Shown here in pieces: positions 25,101 through 32,152 of a DNA stretch of 35,985 nucleotides. Origin of the DNA: an uncultured Cellvibrionales bacterium (GTDB lineage Bacteria > Pseudomonadota > Gammaproteobacteria > Pseudomonadales > Porticoccaceae); contig CAJWFB010000013.1 in the NCBI GenBank assembly GCA_913031645.1, forward strand, positions 1-35,985, given 5' to 3'. The translations under genes were made by a program, and so were the position numbers. The notes beneath the pieces are model-generated. The model did no database searches. It was not told the DNA's origin and saw nothing but the letters and a program-made list of their open reading frames with translations. Position 1 is the first letter of the stretch, and each line of letters opens with the position of its first letter.

Positions 25101-26627
25101 TCACTGTTTGCCAAACCTCTCACGCAATAGATTTTTTTGTACTTTGCCCATGGCGTTCCGAGGAAGTGCGTCTACTATTTCTACCTTTTTAGGTATTTTA
25201 AAGTTGGCTAGTTGAGCTTTACAGTGAGCAATAACGTCTTTTTCAATAGATGATTTGTCATTGGTAACATCACTTTCTAGTACTAATATCGCAACGACGA
25301 CTTCACCAAAGTCATGATGAATCGCTCCAATAATGGCAGATTCTTTGATCCCCGGAATATCATCAACCACCAGCTCAACTTCTTTTGGATATACATTGAG
25401 ACCACCGCAGATGATTAAGTCTTTAGACCGACCAACAATCGACACATAGCCATCACTGTCAATACTGGCCTTGTCACCGGTATTGAAAAACCCGTCTAGC
25501 GTAAAGTCTTCAGCGGTTTTTTCCGGCATCCGCCAATACCCAGAAAATACATTTGGACCTTTAACCTGCAAATTACCGATATCACCCCTTGATGTATCTC
25601 TACCATGATCATCAACAACTCTGATACAGACACCAGCTAGCGCTGGCCCGACGGTTCCTGCACGACGCTCTCCATTTAAAGGATTAGAGGTATTCATGTT
25701 GGTTTCAGACATGCCGTAACGCTCAAGGATCGTGTGACCACAGCGCGCTTCGAACTCGTTAAATGTTTCATTTAAGAGAGGAGCGGAGCCCGATATAAAG
25801 AGGCGCATATTAGCACAGCACTTTGCACTAAAACGGCTATTAGTTAACAGTCGAGTGTAGTACGTTGGAACGCCCATCATCACTGTGCACTCGGACAGTG
25901 CAGTTATCGCTATAGTGTCGTTGAAGGAGGTATGCCATGACATACTGGCGCCACTCATTAAGACGCAGCTTAGACCTACAAATAAACCATGGACATGGTA
26001 GATAGGTAGCATGTGAAGTAGGCGATCTGAGGAAGAAAAACCCCAAGCATCGACCAGAACTTCTGCATTTTTACGAAGATTATTGTGACTAAGCATAATT
26101 CCTTTGGGACGCCCGGTGGTACCCGAAGAATAGAGCAGCGCGGCCATATCATCGCCAGAGCGATAAGCTACATTTGCATCTGCAATCGCATTTTTGGCAT
26201 GTTCCATGAGGCTTCCAGTACCATCTGCATTGAGAGTAAGTAGGGCTTTTAAACCAATATCAGGAATAACTGACTCAATGATATCTACTGAATTACTATT
26301 GCAAACAATAATAGTGGGTTCAGCATCGTTTAGAAAATACTCTAGCTCAGATGCTGTGTAGGCTGTGTTCAACGGGTGATAGACTAGCCCAGCCCGCAGA
26401 CATCCAAGATAGAGAAACAGATTTTCGATGGATTTCTCCACCTGTACCGTGATGCGATCCCCCGCAGAGGCGCCCATTGCGAGTAAACAAGTAGCAACGC
26501 GACTAGACGTCTCATCCGCTTGTGCATAAGAGACTTCACGATCGTCAGCAGTCACTAGGAGAGGGGCATTAAGATCCGTTGGGAAGTGATGTTGAAAATG
26601 AGCAAATAAATTAGCGTTTTTTTTCAT
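25101..26627 (-). CDS. acyl-CoA synthetase, malonyl-CoA synthetase (MatB)-like
   Basis: The 508-residue adenylate-forming enzyme has the P-loop YSSGTTGRPKG (166-176), the A5 region ERYGMSETNMNTSNP (302-316), GDKASIDSDGYVSIVGRSKD (384-403) and the C-terminal catalytic Lys495 in NAMGKVQKN. Several stretches match my memory of Rhodopseudomonas MatB closely: VYHPLNTAYTASELEYFL, MGVPTYYTRLL, MRLFISGSAPLL, ETNMNTSNP, VKGPNVF.GYWRMPEKT and KFKIPKK near the end. MatB makes malonyl-CoA from malonate, ATP and CoA. I consider malonate or a methylmalonate-type acid the best guess. It precedes the symporter gene by 91 bases and follows csaA by 46 bases, same strand. Confidence 0.88.
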   Translation of the reverse strand: MKKNANLFAHFQHHFPTDLNAPLLVTADDREVSYAQADETSSRVATCLLAMGASAGDRITVQVEKSIENLFLYLGCLRAGLVYHPLNTAYTASELEYFLNDAEPTIIVCNSNSVDIIESVIPDIGLKALLTLNADGTGSLMEHAKNAIADANVAYRSGDDMAALLYSSGTTGRPKGIMLSHNNLRKNAEVLVDAWGFSSSDRLLHMLPIYHVHGLFVGLSCVLMSGASMSWHTSFNDTIAITALSECTVMMGVPTYYTRLLTNSRFSAKCCANMRLFISGSAPLLNETFNEFEARCGHTILERYGMSETNMNTSNPLNGERRAGTVGPALAGVCIRVVDDHGRDTSRGDIGNLQVKGPNVFSGYWRMPEKTAEDFTLDGFFNTGDKASIDSDGYVSIVGRSKDLIICGGLNVYPKEVELVVDDIPGIKESAIIGAIHHDFGEVVVAILVLESDVTNDKSSIEKDVIAHCKAQLANFKIPKKVEIVDALPRNAMGKVQKNLLRERFGKQ

Positions 26628-26673
26628 TCTTCTGACCCTAATAACGTAACATTAAACTTTTTGAATCAACCGA

Positions 26674-27012
26674 TTAAGCCAGTCGCGCCCCATTCTTTGA
26701 TTTTTTATCAGGGACTGCAAGAATTACACTACCATCGGCTTGAGTAAATCCAGTGACTAAGCATTCAGACATGATTGGTCCAATTTGTTTTTTGGGAAAA
26801 TTAACCACGGCCGAAATTTGCTTACCGATTAAATCTTCAGGTGTGTAGTGGTCGGTAATTTGCGCGGAGGATTTCCGAATACCTATCCCAACACCAAAAT
26901 CTATGCTCATTTTAATGGCCGGCTTGCGGGCTTCTTTGAAGATTTCCGCAGCGATAATTGTGCCGACTCTCAAATCAACGCGCTCAAATTCTGCCCAATC
27001 CAAATCATCCAT
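26674..27012 (-). CDS. csaA: CsaA-like tRNA-binding domain protein
   Basis: The 112-residue product (start ATG 27012, with GAGAGAC about eight bases upstream) is a stand-alone OB-fold tRNA-binding domain. [17 protein letters not shown] at the N-terminus and [17 protein letters not shown] plus VVNFPKK in the middle are standard, and ECLVTGF and ILAVPDK follow. CsaA is described as an export-related chaperone; the domain is also related to MetRS and Trbp111. A longer frame to 27075 adds 21 residues without sense. It lies 46 bases before the MatB-like gene and may lead that transcript, though its function looks unrelated. Confidence 0.9.
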   Translation of the reverse strand: MDDLDWAEFERVDLRVGTIIAAEIFKEARKPAIKMSIDFGVGIGIRKSSAQITDHYTPEDLIGKQISAVVNFPKKQIGPIMSECLVTGFTQADGSVILAVPDKKSKNGARLA

Positions 27013-27140
27013 ACTAATGTCTCTCGCATGTAATAAAAAATAATGTCTACTTGTATTGTAAGGAACAACCAACATCGATGCTATTTAGTTGTACACTTCT
27101 TTTCCACCGAAATGTAACTGGTTTTAGGGATAGTATTAAC

Positions 27141-27161
27141 CTTAAAAATCTTCTTTTTAAG
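27141..27161. promoter_or_regulatory. 8-5-8 inverted repeat between csaA and the Rossmann protein gene
   Basis: CTTAAAAA and TTTTTAAG flank tcttc. The repeat sits 34 bases before the plus-strand start at 27195 and 129 bases upstream of csaA. It could be an operator or a weak hairpin; it is AT-only apart from the outer C/G pair, so chance is possible. Confidence 0.3.
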
Positions 27162-27194
27162 TTGATGCTAAACAGGTCAGTCTAGGAGACTTAA

Positions 27195-27845
27195 ATGAAA
27201 AATTCGATTGTTGCGGGTGCGACCGGGCTGGTAGGAAGTCATATTCTACAAAAACTAGCCGATCATGGAGATAGACCATTGGCTTTAGTTAGACGACAGA
27301 TTGAGGATCTGCCCGCGAATGCTGAAATCCTAAAGGTTGATTTTAAACAATTTTTGATTAACGCTGAGCTGCCTCCGTGTAACCATCTTTATTTGTGTTT
27401 AGGAACGACCATTAAGACTGCAGGTAGCCGCACTGCCTTTAGAACAGTAGATTTTGACTATGCCTTTGCGCTGGCCAAAAAAGCCCGAGAAGCCGGTGCG
27501 ACAGGAGTAAGTCTGGTCTCTTCGGTGGGTGCAGATGCGCATGCCAAAAATTTTTATTTGCGTACCAAAGGAGAGTTAGAAGAGGCGATAAAGTCACTGA
27601 GCTTTTCACGCATCAATATTTACCGTCCTGGTTTATTGATTGGCCAGAGACAAGAGAAAAGAAGTGCCGAGAGAGCGGGCCAGTTTTTGTCGACATTGAT
27701 TGACCCTCTGTTAATAGGGAGTTTAAGTCAGTATCGAAGCATACAGGCCAGTTTGCTGGCCAGTACGATGATCGATAATAGTGATAAAGGAATTGGCGTT
27801 AACTACTTTCACTTTAGAAATTTTAATACCAGCATCCAAGGCTAA
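27195..27845 (+). CDS. NAD(P)-binding Rossmann protein, TIP30/HTATIP2-like
   Basis: The 216-residue protein begins with the nucleotide-binding motif VAGATGLVGSHIL (residues 6-18) and continues with LVRR, LYLCLGTTIKTAGS, SLVSSVGAD and a YLRTKGELE that supplies the YxxxK pair. INIYRPGLLIGQR follows. This is the atypical short-chain dehydrogenase pattern of the CC3/TIP30 (HTATIP2) group, common in gammaproteobacteria without a clear reaction. An AGGAG sits six bases before the ATG. It is 62 bases before the photolyase-related gene and in the same direction, and could be part of its transcript. Confidence 0.82.
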   Translation: MKNSIVAGATGLVGSHILQKLADHGDRPLALVRRQIEDLPANAEILKVDFKQFLINAELPPCNHLYLCLGTTIKTAGSRTAFRTVDFDYAFALAKKAREAGATGVSLVSSVGADAHAKNFYLRTKGELEEAIKSLSFSRINIYRPGLLIGQRQEKRSAERAGQFLSTLIDPLLIGSLSQYRSIQASLLASTMIDNSDKGIGVNYFHFRNFNTSIQG

Positions 27846-27907
27846 TTACCTCACTGTGTGCGTATTACAACAATAAATTGGCGGCTTTCTAAAAGGTTTA
27901 AAGAACT

Positions 27908-29401
27908 ATGTCTAAAAGTACCCTCCTCGTTCTCGGTAACCAGCTGTTTGCTCTAGATATTCTTCAGAGCATCGGTGCCGACAATATTTTCATGGCAGAA
28001 GACCTTGGTCTTTGCACCTACGAGAAACATCACAAATTAAAAATACTGATGTTCTTAGCCGCTATGCGTGAAAAGCGCGACGAATTGCAGGCAGCTCACT
28101 GTAATGTCCAGTACCTGGATATTGAACATCCGGATTTTGAACAATCCTATGAAGATAAGTTAGCTAGTCATGTTGTCGTTAATGGAATTACAGAGCTGAA
28201 AGTATTTGAAATTGAAGACAAAGATTTTGAGTCTCGAATTAAGGCCTTTGCCGAGCAAAAAAAATTAGTCTTGACATTTTTACCCTCACCGATGTTTTTA
28301 CTAGACCGTGAAGAATTTGTGGCCTTCAACGGCAAGTCTAAAATCTTACGCATGGGGAATTTCTATAAAGAGGTACGTAAAAAGCTCAATTTATTGATGG
28401 ATGAAGATCAAAAGCCACTGGGTGGTAAGTGGTCTTTCGATGAAGATAACCGCAAAAAGATTCCTAAGGGACTACCTCTGCCTGAGCTTTATAAGCCTCG
28501 CATGTCTCAATATGTTGAATCATTGAAAGTTATTATTGCGTTAAAGTTTGCGGATCATCCAGGGCAAATGGATGATGTCTGGATGCCTCTCACGCGCTTA
28601 GACGCTCTTGAGAATATCGATTATTTCCTATCGATTAAATTTGAAAACTTTGGTATCTACGAAGATGCCATTTTGCAAAATGACACCTTTATGTTTCATA
28701 GTGCCTTAAGTCCTTCGCTCAATATGGGGTTAATTACACCCAATGACATTATTGATAAAGTACTGGCGTTCACTGCAGAGAACGATGTGCCACTGAATTC
28801 GGTTGAGGGTTTTTTACGACAAATTATTGGCTGGCGTGAGTTTATCAGGGGCGTTTACCAGCATCATGGCGAGACCCAGTTGCAGAGTAATTTCTTTAAT
28901 TTTAGTGGGTCTTTAAAGGACAGTTGGTATTCCGGCGATACTGGAATTCCGCCGCTAGATGATGCGATCAATTTCTCTGATCGATACGGATATACGCACC
29001 ATATTAACCGATTGATGATTATTTCCAACCTTATGACTTTGTGCGAGGTCCACCCTAAAAATGTTTATCACTGGTTTATGGAAATGTATGTTGACTCATC
29101 AGAGTGGGTCATGACGCCCAATGTTTTTGGCATGGGAACCTTTGCTGATGGCGGAATTTTTGCAACCAAGCCTTACATTTGCGGGTCAAATTATATTTTA
29201 AAAATGAGTGATTATAAGAAAGGAGAGTGGTGCAATATTGTTGATGGCCTGTACTGGCGGTTTGTCAGCCGCCATATGGGCGTATTGAGGAATAATCCAC
29301 GGCTGTCGTTTATGCGTAAAACACTGGAAAATATGGATCCACTACGAAAAGAATTGATTTTTAGCTGTGCGGACGATTTTGTATCTAAGCACTGCGGCTA
29401 A
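27908..29401 (+). CDS. cryptochrome/photolyase, bacterial (6-4)/FeS-BCP family (PF04244-type), with Fe-S ligands altered
   Basis: The 497-residue protein belongs to the family of prokaryotic (6-4) photolyases and cryptochrome B proteins. Family marks: GNQLF at residue 10, FYKEVRKKLNLLMD, GFLRQIIGWREFIRGVY (301-317), YTHHINRLMIISN (362-374), EWVMTPNVFGMG (399-410), FADGGIFATKPYICG (412-426) and NIVDGLYWRF (443-452). The FAD/antenna scaffold therefore appears intact. The Cys ligands of the 4Fe-4S cluster are largely missing: the CL pair near residue 349 is PPL, the YCxxC after MSDY is replaced by YKKGEW, and only one Cys (442) remains before the last helix. About ten residues of that loop are lost. 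Function without the cluster is uncertain, so DNA repair is not assured. Confidence 0.87.
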   Translation: MSKSTLLVLGNQLFALDILQSIGADNIFMAEDLGLCTYEKHHKLKILMFLAAMREKRDELQAAHCNVQYLDIEHPDFEQSYEDKLASHVVVNGITELKVFEIEDKDFESRIKAFAEQKKLVLTFLPSPMFLLDREEFVAFNGKSKILRMGNFYKEVRKKLNLLMDEDQKPLGGKWSFDEDNRKKIPKGLPLPELYKPRMSQYVESLKVIIALKFADHPGQMDDVWMPLTRLDALENIDYFLSIKFENFGIYEDAILQNDTFMFHSALSPSLNMGLITPNDIIDKVLAFTAENDVPLNSVEGFLRQIIGWREFIRGVYQHHGETQLQSNFFNFSGSLKDSWYSGDTGIPPLDDAINFSDRYGYTHHINRLMIISNLMTLCEVHPKNVYHWFMEMYVDSSEWVMTPNVFGMGTFADGGIFATKPYICGSNYILKMSDYKKGEWCNIVDGLYWRFVSRHMGVLRNNPRLSFMRKTLENMDPLRKELIFSCADDFVSKHCG

Positions 29402-29522
29402 CTGATTCAGGCTTCTCAGAGAGCATGGCCGCTAAAAACTTGCAATCATAAAAATTTATTCTATAGTGGCCGCCTAATCTGTTACTCTTGCACCGAAGTC
29501 TGTCAGTTCAGGGATTTTAATC

Positions 29523-29807
29523 TTGTCAGCGTCTAGTTTTAAAAAGTACTCCGCGATACTGCTGCTCATGGCAGTAGTTCTTGTGGCTAATAATTTAGCC
29601 CACGACGCGACGCATGCTTTTGATCAAACAGCAGGTACTCAATTAGAGTGTGATAGCTGCCATATGTTCAAGGGCAGCCTAGCTGCGTTTGCTAGTGCAT
29701 TGCCTGTTGCTCCCTTTGTTGATGATCTTTTTTCCGAGGAGCCAGCTTTAGGGTCCTTACCATCACGCTTCTCTCCCTATCTTTCTCGAGCACCACCTAA
29801 AGTTTAA
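29523..29807 (+). CDS. small secreted His/Cys protein upstream of the TonB receptor (DUF2946-like)
   Basis: This 94-residue protein has a signal segment (about 10-22) followed by a putative metal site: His27 and His31 in AHDATHAF, then Cys43, Cys46 and His47 in ECDSCH. It resembles DUF2946-type proteins found near metal uptake or efflux genes, though I cannot assign it firmly. The start is TTG, with GGGA eight bases upstream. It ends 51 bases before the TonB receptor start, on the same strand, and the pairing suggests metal sensing or binding at the cell surface. It contains one transmembrane or signal stretch only, so export is inferred. Confidence 0.68.
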   Translation: MSASSFKKYSAILLLMAVVLVANNLAHDATHAFDQTAGTQLECDSCHMFKGSLAAFASALPVAPFVDDLFSEEPALGSLPSRFSPYLSRAPPKV

Positions 29808-29858
29808 TTTAAGTTTACCTAGTACACATTAAATTCAAATTTTTTAGGAGGTTCTTCC

Positions 29859-32141
29859 ATGAACCCACGTATCTATGCTCCCGTTTTGGTGAGCGCTTTA
29901 TTAAGTGTCAATACATTTGCAAATGTTTTAGAAGAAGTGATCGTCACATCATCGTTGATCGATCAAACGTTGAGTGATATCGAAAACCCACTGCATGTGG
30001 TCAGTGGCGAGGAAATATCAACATCAGCATCTCAAAGCCTAGGAGAATCCTTAGACGGTTTGCTCGGTATTTCGTCTGCGGACTATGGTTCAGGCGTCGG
30101 TCAGCCAATCATCCGCGGTATGTCCGGCAATCGCGTTAAAGTTCTCAATAATGGAATGGTAGTAAGGGATGTTGCCGGAATTGGTGCTGACCACGTTAAC
30201 GATGTTGATTTAAACAACGTGCAACAAATTGAGATTGTCAGGGGACCATCTTCACTGCTTTATGCTAATGGCACTATCGGTGGCATCATTAATATTGTTG
30301 ATAGCACTATTGCAAGAGAAGATTTCACAGAGTCAGAACTAAAGCTCGGTCTCGAAGCACAGTCTGTCAATGACGGCGATAGCCATAATCTGTCGTATCA
30401 GAATAACCTTGGTGGTTTGAATTTCAGTCTTGCATACAAGGACTCCCAGTTCGATAATTTTGATGTTCCAACTGGCGCCATACTTCATGATGAGGAACAT
30501 GAAGAGCATGAGGATGAGCATGAAGATGAACACGAGGGTGAGCATGAAGAAGATTTAGGATTCTTATCTAATTCTGATTTTGAAAATACAGCGCTGAGAT
30601 TGGGTGTGTCTAAAGCAGGCGATTGGGGCTACTTCGGCGTCTCTGTCAATAGTGTCGAGAGCGTCTATGGTATTCCGTTTCATGGCGATGACCATGGCGA
30701 TGAACATGGAGAAGAGCACGAAGGTGAGGAGCACGAAGACGAACATGGAGATGACCACGAAGGTGATGAGCACGGAGATGAGCATGAGGGAGAGCGAATT
30801 TTCTCTACAACTGATTCGGACGTGGTCAATGTAGAAGGCGCATATATCGTCAGTAATAGTTGGTTGAAAAAGGTCAATTACTTCATCAGAGATACTGATT
30901 ATTCGTTGACCGAGCAGCATGCTGAAGAAGAGCACGAGGGGGAGGAGCACGAAGGAGAGGAGCATGAAGGTGAGGAGCACGGTGATGAACACCATGCAGA
31001 GGGACCAACAGTGTTCAGCAATGAATCTCGAGAGTATGGTGCTATTTTCGATCTATCTAATGATGACTTTCTTCGAAAAATCTCACTTAATTTTGTGGAC
31101 GAGGATATGTCTATTGTGGGGGAAGAGGCATTTATGAACCCAACGGATAGTGAAGAAATGACTGTGGGCTACTTTATGAGTGCAAAGGTAGATTCGTTCC
31201 ATCTGGATCTGGGTATACGGCATGACCGCACACGACGAAAAGGCTCAGTTAGCCATCATGAAGAAGAGCATGACGATGAGCATGACGAGCATGACGAAGG
31301 CTCTGCGGAAGAGCATCATGATGAAGAGATTGACTACTTTTCTAAAGATTATAATGCCACAAGCTTTGCGATGAGCCTCAGTAAAGATCTCAATGAAGAT
31401 TTTGACTTGAACATTTCTGCTGGAATGGTTGAAAGAACTCCCTCTGCTATGGAGTTATTCATGAACGGCCCGCATCTGGCTACTGGTCGATTGGAAATCG
31501 GGAATACTGATTTAGAGTCTGAGCAATCAGCTAACTTTGATGCAACCCTGTCCTATGAGCACGAAGGAGTTTATGGATCATTGACGTTGTTTAAAAATAA
31601 TGTCAACAACTACATCTACCTTCAAGATGAAACTGAAGAAGCGCACGACGAGCATGGTGAAGAAGACGATCATGGCGGCTTAATCAAGGCTAATTATTTG
31701 CAGCAGGATGCGGAATTCGTTGGCTATGAACTCGAGATGGGTACTGTCATTGCACTGGGTGACGGCGACCTGACTTTGTCATTTGGTCGTGATTCAGTGG
31801 TTGGAGAGTTCCGTGATGATAGTAATATTCCTCGCATGACGCCGGATAGGAATATTTATGGGATTTCCTATGCCAAAAACAGTCTTGAGTTAAAGCTTGA
31901 TTTAAAGGATGTCGAGTCTCAAATGGATACTGGTACCAATGAAACGGTTACCAGTGGCTTTAGCATGCTGAATTTTAATGCCGTTAAAACCTTCACTTTC
32001 GGTCAAAAGCAGACTGCAACAGTGTCACTGTTCGCTAAAAACTTGCTTGATGAAGCGGCCAGAAACCACTCGTCTTTCGTAAAAAACGAAGTGCCGTTGC
32101 CGGGGAGAAATCTTGGGATTAGAGTACAACTGTCTCTCTAA
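29859..32141 (+). CDS. TonB-dependent outer membrane receptor with His/Glu-rich loops, ZnuD-like
   Basis: The 760-residue protein starts with an N-terminal signal peptide (residues 1-21), then the TonB-box-like EEVIVTSS and a plug domain (GEEISTSASQSLGESLDGLLG, IRGMSGNRVKVL, IEIVRGPSSLLYANGTIGG). The C-terminal half is a beta-barrel ending NLGIRVQLSL. Five insertions are built of repeating H-E/D units: about 210-231, 275-312, 353-381, 466-490 and 593-606. Their positions between predicted strands fit surface loops. ZnuD of Neisseria carries similar His-rich loops, so zinc is the likeliest cargo; copper or nickel remain possible. AGGAGG is seven bases before the ATG. It follows the small His/Cys protein by 51 bases. 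Confidence 0.9.
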   Translation: MNPRIYAPVLVSALLSVNTFANVLEEVIVTSSLIDQTLSDIENPLHVVSGEEISTSASQSLGESLDGLLGISSADYGSGVGQPIIRGMSGNRVKVLNNGMVVRDVAGIGADHVNDVDLNNVQQIEIVRGPSSLLYANGTIGGIINIVDSTIAREDFTESELKLGLEAQSVNDGDSHNLSYQNNLGGLNFSLAYKDSQFDNFDVPTGAILHDEEHEEHEDEHEDEHEGEHEEDLGFLSNSDFENTALRLGVSKAGDWGYFGVSVNSVESVYGIPFHGDDHGDEHGEEHEGEEHEDEHGDDHEGDEHGDEHEGERIFSTTDSDVVNVEGAYIVSNSWLKKVNYFIRDTDYSLTEQHAEEEHEGEEHEGEEHEGEEHGDEHHAEGPTVFSNESREYGAIFDLSNDDFLRKISLNFVDEDMSIVGEEAFMNPTDSEEMTVGYFMSAKVDSFHLDLGIRHDRTRRKGSVSHHEEEHDDEHDEHDEGSAEEHHDEEIDYFSKDYNATSFAMSLSKDLNEDFDLNISAGMVERTPSAMELFMNGPHLATGRLEIGNTDLESEQSANFDATLSYEHEGVYGSLTLFKNNVNNYIYLQDETEEAHDEHGEEDDHGGLIKANYLQQDAEFVGYELEMGTVIALGDGDLTLSFGRDSVVGEFRDDSNIPRMTPDRNIYGISYAKNSLELKLDLKDVESQMDTGTNETVTSGFSMLNFNAVKTFTFGQKQTATVSLFAKNLLDEAARNHSSFVKNEVPLPGRNLGIRVQLSL
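30486..31001 (+). repeat. low-complexity H-E/D coding repeats in the TonB receptor
   Basis: Three of the five His/acidic runs lie here (30486-30551, 30681-30794 and 30915-31001). They are imperfect tandem repeats of GAGCAYGARGRNGAG-like units, in frame and coding HEGEEHEDEHGDDHEG-type peptides. The reverse strand has long open frames only because of this repeat pattern. Two shorter runs follow at 31254-31328 and 31635-31676. Confidence 0.9.
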
Positions 32142-32152
32142 CCAAGCGTACT

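Noticed and set aside
25010..25123. N-terminal extension of the symporter
   Set aside because: It overlaps the preceding synthetase and adds a polar segment absent from SSS proteins; the signature begins at the ATG at 25009.
30564..30995. Long minus-strand open frame opposite the receptor's His/Glu runs
   Set aside because: It is produced by the codon repeats of the real receptor; the translation is low-complexity Val/Phe/Ser-rich with no family features.
30486..31001. CRISPR-like array
   Set aside because: The units are in-frame, imperfect and contiguous, without unique spacers of constant length.
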